Shown piece by piece: positions 56,425-64,000 of a stretch of DNA of 64,000 nucleotides. Source of the stretch: SZAS-103 sp038323475 (GTDB taxonomy: Bacteria > Pseudomonadota > Gammaproteobacteria > Xanthomonadales > Xanthomonadaceae); the NCBI GenBank assembly GCA_038323475.1, contig JBBQHA010000002.1, forward strand, positions 3,094 to 67,093. Direction: 5' to 3'. Both the position numbers and the translations under genes were made by a program. Numbering within the stretch: the first letter of the stretch is position 1; each line of letters starts with the position of its first letter. Under the pieces are notes generated by a model. The model saw only the letters and a list, made by a program, of their open reading frames with translations, ran no database searches and was not told the DNA's origin.

Positions 56425-58764
56425 TCAATCTGCATGGGCAGGATCCGGAGCGGGAGCAACGAAGTTCGCCGGGCCCGCCGGGTTGCTGGCAGGCCGGAAA
56501 CAGGGAGACAGCAGCCACGCAAGGCTGACGCCGAACAACATGCTCAGGCCGAACGTATGCAGGGCCGGAGTGGCCGACAGCGCGAGCAGGCCGAACGACA
56601 GCACCGTGCTGGCGGCACCCAGCGATACTGCCAGCCAACTGGCGGGATCGTCGTGGTGTTCGATCAGGAAAATGCCGTAATCCACGCCCATCCCCAACAG
56701 CAGGAACTGCGCAAGCACAGTGAACAATTGCAGCGGTTCGCCCAGCCAGCCCAGCAGCGCCAGGCTGAGCAACCCGGCCAGCAGGGTGGGAAACAGGGCG
56801 CGCCACGCTTCACGCCTGAAGCGCCATGCCAGGGCCGCGGTCACCAGCATATAACCAGCGACGAGCATCAGGCTCATCATCCAGCGGTAGCGACCAAGCA
56901 ACTCGGAGATGTCGAGGGTGCGGTCGATCCAGCGCACGCCTGGCGTTCCGGAGGCAATGGCTCGCAGGCGCCGCAGGTCGGTGCCGCTGCCGAGCCCCTT
57001 CAGCAGCACGAGGCTGCCCTGCTGGCCATCGATGGTCCCGAGCCAGAGCTTGCGCAGCGGCGCGGAAACCGGTGAACGCAGCCACCCATCGAGATCGAGA
57101 CGTGCCGTCGGCGCGGACACCGGCGCGACCGGCTCGCCGATGGCTGCGGCGACCTTTCGCAGCACGGCAGACTCCACGTTCGCGCTCAACCGGCCATCGG
57201 TGCGTTGGCGCGACTCCGAGGGCACCCAGTCGGATACCGCGACGTAGCCGGTCATGCCGCCATCGGCGACGACCGCGTCCAAGCGCTGGGTCAACAGTTC
57301 CTCGCGGCGCAGGACGTCTTCGGCGCTCGCGGCGCTGACCACGAAGAACTGGGCAGGACTGGGCATGCCGAGCAGGCGGCCGACGTCGCGCTCCTGCTGC
57401 ATGAGCGCAGGCGGCGAGTTCTGCAGGCTGCGCAGATCGTCGTGCACGTGCAGCCGAGCCAGGCCGCCGCCGATCACCGCGATCGTACCCAGCGACAGTG
57501 CGATGCCGGAACGCCCGGCGAAGCGCCAGCGCGGCCAACGCGCCAGCGAATCGGCGATGCGGCCGGCAAATGCGCTGTTGCGCGGCGCGCGGCGGTCCAG
57601 GACGGGGAACCAGCACGCCACGGTCAGGAATGCAGCGAGCAGACCGCTGGCGGAAAACACCGCCATCTGCCGCAATCCGGGCAGTGGCGCCAGGCCGAGC
57701 GCCAGGTAAGCCAGCACGCTGGTGGCCAGTGCCAGGGACATGCCCGGCATCAAGTGCCGCATCAGTGAGCGCGGCCCGGTGCCGGGATAGGCCTGCCTGC
57801 TCGCGAAATAATGGATGCCGAAATCCTCGGCCACGCCGACCAGGCTGGCGCCGAACACCAGGGTCAGCACATGGATCTTGCCGAATACGATCGCCGTCGT
57901 GGCGACGCCCGCCGCCGTCCCGATCACCAGCGACAGACTGACCAGCAGGATCGGCCGCAGGCTCCGGAACGCCAGCCAGACCAGGGTGAGCACCGCCAGC
58001 AGCGAACCGAAACCGATGGTGTTGATTTCCCAGCTGGCGCGGACCGCGGCCGCTTCGGCATGCAGGGGCACGCCGGCCTCGAGGATGCGGACGCCGGGGT
58101 TGGCAGCCCGGGCGCGCGCGCTGGCGGCTGCCAGCGCGGCCTGGATCCGGCTGTTGCCGTCGAGCCGGAATGTCGATGGATCCGTCTCGAAGCGCAGCAG
58201 GATCCATTCCAGCCCATTGCCACTGACGCCGATCCAGCCGTCGCGGCTCTGCATCCCCTTGCCGAGGCGCTCCTGCCACCACGGCACCCACAAGCCCAGC
58301 GGATCCGCCCTCCAGTCGGTCAACCCGCCGGCGAGGCCCGGTCCATACAGGCGCGCCAATGCCGCATTGGCCAATTGGTCGATGTCCGCGCCAGTGAGCC
58401 GCTTGCGCTGTTCGGCCGTCAACAGGGAACCGCGGTGGGGGGCGTAGAAATCCAGCGCGGCATCGCCCGACTCATCGGCGGCGACCGGTTTCAGCAATGC
58501 GACCGGCACTGCCTTCAGGAATGTCTCGGCGGACGACCTGGCCTGCTCGAAGTCGGCGCTGCCGACCAGCACCACGACCTGCTGGGTCGCGCCTTCGGCA
58601 ATCCGCCGGTTCGCCGCGGCGAGCATGGCGTCCTGTTTTTCGCCGGGCAACAACGCCAGCACATCGGTGTCGAGCCGCGTGTGCCGCCAGAACCCGACCT
58701 GCTGGCAAGCCAGGCCGATGACCAGCGCGGCCCAGAGCCAGGCCGGCCAATGCCAGGCGCGCAT
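56425..58764 (-). CDS. MMPL-family exporter
   Basis: This RND-superfamily membrane protein of 779 residues has an N-terminal helix (WPAWLWAALVIGLACQQVGF), two sets of helices (INTIGFGSLLAVLTLVWLAF and LVIGTAAGVATTAIVFGKIH in the first, YMLVTAALAWRFRREAWRAL to FLLLGMGVDYGIFLIEHHDD in the second) and two periplasmic loops. The GVAEDFGIHYF and GVDYGIFLI motifs hold the family acidic residues. It most likely moves the aryl-polyene lipid out of the inner membrane. Confidence 0.9.
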   Translation of the reverse strand: MRAWHWPAWLWAALVIGLACQQVGFWRHTRLDTDVLALLPGEKQDAMLAAANRRIAEGATQQVVVLVGSADFEQARSSAETFLKAVPVALLKPVAADESGDAALDFYAPHRGSLLTAEQRKRLTGADIDQLANAALARLYGPGLAGGLTDWRADPLGLWVPWWQERLGKGMQSRDGWIGVSGNGLEWILLRFETDPSTFRLDGNSRIQAALAAASARARAANPGVRILEAGVPLHAEAAAVRASWEINTIGFGSLLAVLTLVWLAFRSLRPILLVSLSLVIGTAAGVATTAIVFGKIHVLTLVFGASLVGVAEDFGIHYFASRQAYPGTGPRSLMRHLMPGMSLALATSVLAYLALGLAPLPGLRQMAVFSASGLLAAFLTVACWFPVLDRRAPRNSAFAGRIADSLARWPRWRFAGRSGIALSLGTIAVIGGGLARLHVHDDLRSLQNSPPALMQQERDVGRLLGMPSPAQFFVVSAASAEDVLRREELLTQRLDAVVADGGMTGYVAVSDWVPSESRQRTDGRLSANVESAVLRKVAAAIGEPVAPVSAPTARLDLDGWLRSPVSAPLRKLWLGTIDGQQGSLVLLKGLGSGTDLRRLRAIASGTPGVRWIDRTLDISELLGRYRWMMSLMLVAGYMLVTAALAWRFRREAWRALFPTLLAGLLSLALLGWLGEPLQLFTVLAQFLLLGMGVDYGIFLIEHHDDPASWLAVSLGAASTVLSFGLLALSATPALHTFGLSMLFGVSLAWLLSPCFRPASNPAGPANFVAPAPDPAHAD

Positions 58765-58774
58765 GCCCCGCAGG

Positions 58775-59383
58775 CTATTCAAACTGCCTGGCCTCGCCGG
58801 GGTCCAGTTCGGCCGGCGCATCGGTCATCGACTGGAACGCGATGTCGGTGCTGTCGCCGCCCTTTTCCTCCAGGTGCACGCTGCGCACGTAGCGGTCGCC
58901 CTGCAGGACGATGCGTACGAAGACGCGCGCGAGACCCGACTTGCGCGGCAACAATTCGACCCGCCATGCGCCCTCGGGCAGTGCAGTTTCCTTCAGCGTG
59001 AAATACTTCGACAAGGTGTCGACGTCGCCGCCGAGCAACGCCAGCAGCAATGCGTTGACCATGCTCGCGGCCGGCGAACGGGTCTTGTCGAAGACGACCT
59101 CGCTGCTGCCGTCGGCCTGGCGGGTCAACAGCCGGCTCTTGCTGATCACGGTCGTGGATGCGAACGGCTTGCGGGTTTCCCAGAGCACGCCGCGGTCGCG
59201 GGCAACCACGAAATCGCCCTGCGATGTGAGCGCGTTGTGGAAACCCTGCAGGTGCCGGGTCTGTTCGAACTTGCCGCGCAGGACGGCGGGCTTGGCCAGG
59301 CGATCGCGCACGCCGTCGCCCGGGGCCGCAATGCCCGGCAGGGACAGCAGCAACGCCACGGCAATGAACAGCGCGCGGATCAT
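58775..59383 (-). CDS. LolA-like outer-membrane lipoprotein carrier protein
   Basis: It encodes 202 residues with a signal peptide (MIRALFIAVALLLSLPGIAA). The LolA fold shows VLRGKFEQTRHLQGFHNALT, SQGDFVVARDRGVLWETRKP and LLPRKSGLARVFVRIVLQGD. In aryl-polyene clusters such proteins are thought to ferry the product across the periplasm to the outer membrane. The start overlaps the thioesterase stop, and the MMPL gene follows. Confidence 0.87.
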   Translation of the reverse strand: MIRALFIAVALLLSLPGIAAPGDGVRDRLAKPAVLRGKFEQTRHLQGFHNALTSQGDFVVARDRGVLWETRKPFASTTVISKSRLLTRQADGSSEVVFDKTRSPAASMVNALLLALLGGDVDTLSKYFTLKETALPEGAWRVELLPRKSGLARVFVRIVLQGDRYVRSVHLEEKGGDSTDIAFQSMTDAPAELDPGEARQFE

Positions 59384-59796
59384 GCGGCCAGCCCCAGGCG
59401 CTGCAGCAACACCGGGGGCGAGACCATGCACATCTCGCGGGTCGCAACATCCACCGCGACCTGGATCGTATGCGCGCGCGTGAGCACCTCGCCGCTTGCG
59501 GCATCGCGGATCAGGTACGCGATCTTCAACCGGTATTCCCATTCCACGATCTCCGCGCGAACCTTCAGCCGCTGGCCAAGCTGCGCGGATCGCACGTATT
59601 TCGTGCGCAGGTCGACGATCGGCCAGATGAACCCGGATGCGTGCATCTGCTGGTAGTCGTAGTCGAATTTGCCCAGCAGGGCGCAGCGCACGAGTTCGAA
59701 ATACTTCAGGTAATGGCCATGCCAGACGATCGCCATCGGATCGAGGTCGTGGAAGGCCGGCGTCAGTTCGATCTCCGCGGCGAAGTCAGGGCGCAT
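59380..59796 (-). CDS. acyl-CoA/ACP thioesterase (4-hydroxybenzoyl-CoA thioesterase type)
   Basis: This hotdog protein of 138 residues has the active-site segment FHDLDPMAIVWHGHYLKYFE, in which the Asp is the family catalytic residue, followed by WPIVDLRTKYVRSAQLGQRL. The length is normal. It probably releases or edits acyl intermediates of the pigment pathway. It overlaps the ammonia-lyase gene by 11 bases and the LolA gene by four. Confidence 0.87.
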   Translation of the reverse strand: MRPDFAAEIELTPAFHDLDPMAIVWHGHYLKYFELVRCALLGKFDYDYQQMHASGFIWPIVDLRTKYVRSAQLGQRLKVRAEIVEWEYRLKIAYLIRDAASGEVLTRAHTIQVAVDVATREMCMVSPPVLLQRLGLAA

Positions 59797-61342
59797 ACAA
59801 GTCCCAGGCCTCGTCGCGGATCGCACCGATCAACCCCAGCAGCTCGCGGTCCAGCGCGCGATCTTCCTCGATCAGCGGAATCCGCGCCTCCAGATCGGCA
59901 TACATGCGCTCCAGCGCCGGCGTCATCGCCAGGTCGGATTGCAGGCGGCGACGCAAGGCGACGCCCTGGCGCACCGACACCAGCAGGCTGGCCGCGACCT
60001 GTTCGGTGAGTTCGAGGATGCGCAGGCAGTCGCGCGCGGCGATGGTGCCCATGCTGACCTTGTCCTGGTTGTGGCATTCGGTCGAACGCGAGAACACCGA
60101 TGCCGGCATCGTCAGCTTCAGCGCTTCCGCAGTCCACGCCGAAACGCTGATCTGCAATGCCTTCAAGCCGTGGTTGAGCGGCGCGCGTTCGCCGGACGCG
60201 GCGGACAGGTTCGCCGGCAGGCCGTGGTTGTAGCGCGCGTCGACGACCAGCGCCATCTGCCGATCCATCAGGTCGGCCAGGTTGGCGACTGCGGTCTTCA
60301 TCGCGTCCATCGCGAACGCGATATGGCCTCCGTAGAAATGACCGCCGTGCAGGACCATTTCCTGTTCGGCGTCGATGATCGGGTTGTCGTTCGCGCTGTT
60401 GAGTTCGTTCTCGATGGTTTCGCGGAACCACGGCATCGCGTCTTCGAGCACGCCGATCACATGCGGCGCGCAGCGCAGGGAATAACGGTCCTGCAGGCGC
60501 TTTTCGTTGCGCGGAGGGCGATCGGAGGCGAGGTCGGCGCGCAGCCGTGCAGCGACGCGTTGCTGGCCGGCGTGCGGTTTCACCGAGAACAGGGTTTCGT
60601 CGAAGTGGTGCGCGTTGCCGTCGCTCGACAGCACGTTGTAGGCGGTGATGCGCGTACACAACTTCGACAGATAGTCGGCGCGCCGCCAGGCCAGGCAGGC
60701 CAGCGCCGTCATCACGGCAGTGCCGTTCATGATCGCCAGGCCTTCCTTCGGACGCAGCCGCAGCGGCTCCAGCCGGTGCCGCGCGAGCGCCTCGGCAGCT
60801 GGCATCACCACCTCGTGCAAGCGGACCTCGCGTTCGCCGCAAAGCACCGCGGCCACGTAGGACAAGGGCGTGAGGTCGCCACTCGCCCCGACCGAACCTT
60901 CGGCCGGAATCAGCGGCAGGATGTCGTGGCGCAGCAGGGCGGCAAGTTGCTCGAGCAGGCCGTAGCTGATGCCGGAAACTCCCTGCGCCAGCGACACCAT
61001 CCGGGCGACCAGCACCGCCCGGGTTTCGTCCGCATCGAGGAAACGCCCCAGGCCGCAGCCATGGTAGGTGTACAGGTGGCGCGGCAGTTCGTTGACCAGC
61101 GCCGGGGGAATCGTGACCGTGCACGAATCGCCGTAGCCGGTGGTGACGCCATAGACGACCCCGTCCTCGGCGATCAGGCGGTCGACGAAGTCGGCGCCGC
61201 GCGCAATGCGTGCGCGGAAGCCGGCATCGTCCAGCAGGCTCGCGCGTGCCGAGCGATTGGCGATGGCAACGACATCGTCCAGCCGCAATCGAGCGGCGCC
61301 GATGACGATGGTTGCGGGATCAGACTGGAGTGGTTGCGTCAC
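59786..61342 (-). CDS. aromatic amino-acid ammonia-lyase (HAL/TAL family, MIO enzyme)
   Basis: It encodes 518 residues from a GTG start. The MIO cofactor tripeptide Ala-Ser-Gly is at residues 153-155 (EGSVGASGDLTPLSYVAAVL). The catalytic Tyr is in VVYGVTTGYGDSC, and NELNSANDNPIID and FYGGHIAFAMDAMKTAVANL match the family. The selectivity loop reads LPRHLYTYHGCGLG, which decides neither for histidine nor for tyrosine. There are no other hut genes nearby; the context is a pigment operon. Production of coumarate or a similar aryl acid starter is therefore a reasonable but unproven guess. Confidence 0.9.
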   Translation of the reverse strand: MTQPLQSDPATIVIGAARLRLDDVVAIANRSARASLLDDAGFRARIARGADFVDRLIAEDGVVYGVTTGYGDSCTVTIPPALVNELPRHLYTYHGCGLGRFLDADETRAVLVARMVSLAQGVSGISYGLLEQLAALLRHDILPLIPAEGSVGASGDLTPLSYVAAVLCGEREVRLHEVVMPAAEALARHRLEPLRLRPKEGLAIMNGTAVMTALACLAWRRADYLSKLCTRITAYNVLSSDGNAHHFDETLFSVKPHAGQQRVAARLRADLASDRPPRNEKRLQDRYSLRCAPHVIGVLEDAMPWFRETIENELNSANDNPIIDAEQEMVLHGGHFYGGHIAFAMDAMKTAVANLADLMDRQMALVVDARYNHGLPANLSAASGERAPLNHGLKALQISVSAWTAEALKLTMPASVFSRSTECHNQDKVSMGTIAARDCLRILELTEQVAASLLVSVRQGVALRRRLQSDLAMTPALERMYADLEARIPLIEEDRALDRELLGLIGAIRDEAWDLYAP

Positions 61343-62264
61343 GGCTCGTTTGGTCCCAGAAAGCGTAGAAGTTGAACCAGTCCAGCGGCGACTCGCGCAG
61401 GCGCTCTTCGACCCAACGGGCGAAGCTGGCGGCATAGGCGGTCATCGCCTGTTCCCGCTGCCCTCGCGGCAGCTGGATCCGGTCGGCGAATTTGTCCACG
61501 CGTGCCCGATATCCCGTGCCTTCGTGCAGGCAGGCCATCAGGTAGACCGGGCAATGCAGCAGTGAAGCGAGCAGGTACGGGCCGGCCGGAAACAGCGCCG
61601 GCTTGCCGAGGAAGGACACGCGCAGCACGCGATCGCCGGAAACCGGGATGCGGTCGCCAGCGATCGCGATCCATTCGCCGGCGGCGACGCGCTCGGCAAG
61701 CAGGATCGCGGTTGCGACATTGAAAGCGCTCACCTGCAGCAACTGCACCTGCGCTTCGGGATTGAGCCGGGCCAGGATCCGGTTGAAGCTTTCGGCGTGC
61801 GCGGTATGCACCAGGATATTGATCTTCAGGCCGGAACGCAGGCCCGCCGAGGCCTGCATCAGCTCCAGGCAACCCAGGTGAGCGGTGATGATCAGCCCAC
61901 CCCGGCCGGGCTCGACGTTGTCCGCGATCGCTTCCACGCCGTCGACCACCAGCCGCTCGAGCGGATAGCGTCCGCTCATGGCCAGAGTCTTGTCGAGCAG
62001 GGTCTCGGCGAAGCAGCCGAAATGGCGCAGGCTGGTGCGCAGCCCCGGCTCCCGCTCGAACACGTGATGGGTGGCTTGCAGGCGACGCAGGTATTCCAGC
62101 GACGCGCGACGCGCGGTCGCGCTGGTCAGCCAGTAGAACAGCAGCACCGGATACAGGCACACCCGGAATGGCGTGCGCCCGAACCAGCGGTGGACGCCGG
62201 CCAGGAAACGGATGCCGAAGGTAAACGTCTTCTCGCCGATGTCCGCCCAATGCCGGCTGCTCAT
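61320..62264 (-). CDS. LpxL/HtrB-like acyltransferase of the pigment cluster
   Basis: It encodes 314 residues. The membrane-near N-terminus (RWFGRTPFRVCLYPVLLFYW) is followed by the HX4E motif in GLIITAHLGCLELMQASAGL and the substrate segment WIAIAGDRIPVSGDRVLRVS. The C-terminus ends WFNFYAFWDQ. It is distinct from the lipid A enzyme at 32222. In aryl-polyene clusters such an enzyme attaches the polyene or a fatty acid to a glycolipid anchor. The start overlaps the glycosyltransferase stop. Confidence 0.87.
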   Translation of the reverse strand: MSSRHWADIGEKTFTFGIRFLAGVHRWFGRTPFRVCLYPVLLFYWLTSATARRASLEYLRRLQATHHVFEREPGLRTSLRHFGCFAETLLDKTLAMSGRYPLERLVVDGVEAIADNVEPGRGGLIITAHLGCLELMQASAGLRSGLKINILVHTAHAESFNRILARLNPEAQVQLLQVSAFNVATAILLAERVAAGEWIAIAGDRIPVSGDRVLRVSFLGKPALFPAGPYLLASLLHCPVYLMACLHEGTGYRARVDKFADRIQLPRGQREQAMTAYAASFARWVEERLRESPLDWFNFYAFWDQTSRDATTPV

Positions 62265-63025
62265 GGACGCCGCCATTTGCGCAGGATCAACATCGGCGAG
62301 CGGACCAGCATGCCGAGGAACAAGGCCGCATGCATGCGCGAGATGCGCAGATTGTCGCGCAGGACCCTGAAATGGGAGATTCCATCGAGCGGGTAGGTCA
62401 CGCGGGTCTCGCGATTGCGCACGACGGTACCGCGCCAGTATAGGCGAACCACGATATCGGCATCGAAATCCATGCGCCGGCCGAGCTTCGTCGCGTCCAT
62501 CAGGGCCAGCGTCGGCGCGAGCGGGTAAACGCGGTAGCCGCACATCGAATCGCGGATGTCGAACGACAGGGTGTTGATCCAGACCCACACATGGGTGGCG
62601 TAGCGGCCATACAGCCGGATCTTCGGCACCGAGGCGTCGTAGACCGGACAACCGCAGACCACCGCATCCGGATGCGCCCGTGCTTCAGCCAGGAAACCGG
62701 GGATATCGGCCGGATCGTGCTGGCCATCGGCATCGATCTGCAGCGCATGGCTGTATCCGCGCCGCGCCGCTTCGCGCAGGCCGGCCATCACCGCCCCGCC
62801 CTTGCCCTGGTTGCTCGGCAGGCGCAACAGGGACACCTGGTCTGGATGGCTCGTCGCCAGCGCGTCGAGTATGCCGGCGCAGTCGCTATCCGAGCCGTCG
62901 TCCACCATCAGGCACGGCACGTCCTGTTTGCGGACGCCCGCGATCATCGCGCCGATCGCCGCGCCGTGGTTGTAGACCGGGATCACCACGATCGGCGAAA
63001 ACGCGGTAGCGGTGGCGGCGGTCAT
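62261..63025 (-). CDS. glycosyltransferase family 2 of the pigment cluster
   Basis: It encodes 254 residues. The GT2 core has PIVVIPVYNHGAAIGAMIAG, CLMVDDGSDSDCAG and the metal motif HALQIDADGQHDPADIPGFL. The later RLYGRYATHVWVWINTLSFD and the hydrophobic C-terminus (MHAALFLGMLVRSPMLILRK) suggest membrane association, as in polyprenyl-phosphate sugar transferases. It may build the sugar-lipid head to which the polyene is attached. Overlaps on both sides place it firmly in the operon. Confidence 0.9.
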   Translation of the reverse strand: MTAATATAFSPIVVIPVYNHGAAIGAMIAGVRKQDVPCLMVDDGSDSDCAGILDALATSHPDQVSLLRLPSNQGKGGAVMAGLREAARRGYSHALQIDADGQHDPADIPGFLAEARAHPDAVVCGCPVYDASVPKIRLYGRYATHVWVWINTLSFDIRDSMCGYRVYPLAPTLALMDATKLGRRMDFDADIVVRLYWRGTVVRNRETRVTYPLDGISHFRVLRDNLRISRMHAALFLGMLVRSPMLILRKWRRP

Positions 63026-64000
63026 GCCGCGGCGGCCGGGTCGGCGAACACGATCCTGCCGCTGGCGTGCATGCCCTGGCTCGACCGGAAACTGAATTGC
63101 AAGGTCCCGGTTTCCGCCCGCCAGCCGAGGTCGAGTTCCAGCTGCGTTTCCGGTCGGACCAGCTGCTGGAACTTCAGCGCCTCCATGCGCAGGAACGGCG
63201 CGTGGATCCCGAACGCGGTGCGTCCGCATTCGATCGCCCAGTCGACCAGGGCCACGCCGGGGAGGATCGGCGTGCCGGGAAAATGTCCGTCGAACACGGC
63301 CATGTCGCTGGCGGGCGTGAGCTGCAGTTTCGCTGCAGTCGCGCTGCGCTCCTGCCAGTGCGGCAGCGGGCTGCTGGAGCGGAACAGGTCGGCCAGCAGC
63401 TTCGTTGTTGTCTTGCCCTGCGCATTGATGGGCATCGCCGCGACGAAACGCCAGAGCTTGGGTACCGCGATCGGGTCGACTTGCGGGCGCAACCCGCCGC
63501 GCAGGCGGTCGATCAGGGCCTTCCTGCCGGCGGACGACAGCAACGCGCGCCCGGCCACGGAAAGCACGGCCACGGCGACGATCCGGTCGCGGGCACCCGC
63601 AAGCAGCTGCACGCGGGCCGTATCGACCAAGGCGTCCGCCTGCAGCGCGCGCTCGATCGCATCGAGCGAGATGCGCCGTTCCTCGAGCTTGACCAGCCGG
63701 TCGCTGCGCCCGAGCAACTCGAATCCCGCGTCCAGCAGCTGCGCACGATCCTCGGTCCGGAACCACTGGTCGTCGGCAAGATGCGGCGAGCGCACATGCA
63801 ATGCGGATGCGTCGATCCGGCATTCCACGCCGGGCAGCGGCTGCCAGGCAGTGGCGCCGGAGCGGGTGGCGATGCCGCCCGTTTCGGTGCTCCCGAAGAC
63901 CTCGATGACGGTCTGGCCCCAGAGCCTGTCGACCGCCATCCCGGCCTCTGCGGGCAATGGCCCGCCCGGACTTAATACCCCGCGCCGCGCGGGGCGCGAC
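63022..64000 (-). CDS. AMP-dependent acyl ligase fused to FabZ-like dehydratase, 5' end outside window
   Basis: The frame is open to the right edge, so the N-terminal part is missing. What is present starts in the ligase domain (RRGVLSPGGPLPAEAG, then VIEVFGSTETGGIATRSG, RTEDRAQLLDAGFELLGRSD and LVKLEERRISLDAIERALQA) and continues through the ligase C-terminal lobe (INAQGKTTTKLLADLF). A hotdog domain is fused to it (MAVFDGHFPGTPILPGVALV, then QQLVRPETQLELDLGW). In other aryl-polyene systems these are two proteins, an aryl-acid ligase and a dehydratase. It would activate the aryl starter acid and dehydrate chain intermediates. Confidence 0.87.
   Translation of the reverse strand, partial: SRPARRGVLSPGGPLPAEAGMAVDRLWGQTVIEVFGSTETGGIATRSGATAWQPLPGVECRIDASALHVRSPHLADDQWFRTEDRAQLLDAGFELLGRSDRLVKLEERRISLDAIERALQADALVDTARVQLLAGARDRIVAVAVLSVAGRALLSSAGRKALIDRLRGGLRPQVDPIAVPKLWRFVAAMPINAQGKTTTKLLADLFRSSSPLPHWQERSATAAKLQLTPASDMAVFDGHFPGTPILPGVALVDWAIECGRTAFGIHAPFLRMEALKFQQLVRPETQLELDLGWRAETGTLQFSFRSSQGMHASGRIVFADPAAAA

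Noticed and set aside
59786..61342. Histidine utilisation (hut) operon
   Set aside because: No urocanase, imidazolonepropionase or formiminoglutamase genes are near. The lyase is coupled to pigment genes on both sides.

Overview
The window is high-GC, densely packed gammaproteobacterial chromosome. Gene content and order point to the Xanthomonadales (Lysobacterales), possibly the Rhodanobacteraceae side. The pointers are a thrA-thrB-thrC block beside a combined ilv-leu operon, a methyltransferase-tolC-waaA-lpxL neighbourhood, and a xanthomonadin/aryl-polyene pigment cluster. The family-level placement is an inference. No rRNA, tRNA, CRISPR array, phage or transposase gene was recognised.

Layout. 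(1) 1-3286, minus: the end of a 2-oxoacid:ferredoxin oxidoreductase operon (KorA-type subunit cut by the left edge, and an Fe-S/FAD GltD-like protein) with a small, more AT-rich lipoprotein gene wedged between them. (2) 3464-21423, plus: a small exported protein, then the threonine operon thrABC behind a Thr-rich leader peptide, then a ten-gene ilvD-ilvC-ilvG-ilvM-ilvE-ilvA-leuA-leuC-leuD-leuB operon behind a Val/Leu/Ile-rich leader peptide with a textbook attenuator. Together these make threonine, isoleucine, valine and leucine. (3) 21584-30862: a hypothetical protein, an SGNH hydrolase, an RND efflux pump with a divergent TetR-family regulator, a PCM-family methyltransferase and TolC. (4) 30859-36491: lipopolysaccharide genes (waaA, lpxL-like, a WaaE-like glycosyltransferase, an O-antigen ligase-like protein, a GT4 glycosyltransferase) and a small zinc-finger protein. 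(5) 36822-44592: lipoprotein, pirin, YceI protein, nitroreductase, ELM1-family protein, glnE and mgtE. (6) 44674-50214: an amine-oxidase pseudogene, a TlpA-like thioredoxin, an outer-membrane barrel, a DUF2946 protein, a Tyr/His/Asp-rich secreted protein and a TPR protein. (7) 50326-64000, minus: an aryl-polyene (xanthomonadin-type) operon with two ketosynthases, ketoreductase, dehydratases, methyltransferase, MMPL exporter, LolA-like carrier, thioesterase, aromatic amino-acid ammonia-lyase, acyltransferase, glycosyltransferase and an AMP-ligase/dehydratase fusion cut by the right edge.

Most noteworthy. First, the thr and ilv leader peptides begin with almost the same nine codons, and each ATG lies exactly 31 nt after a TTGACA box. 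This suggests that both leader mRNAs are leaderless and that the two attenuators share one initiation cassette. Second, palindromic intergenic-type repeats sit in frame inside housekeeping enzymes (ThrA, ThrC, GlnE) and form the C-terminal tail of IlvD, much as Rickettsia palindromic elements do. Third, the pigment cluster contains a MIO-type ammonia-lyase that could supply an aromatic starter.

All calls come from reading the sequence and its translations. No database search was run.
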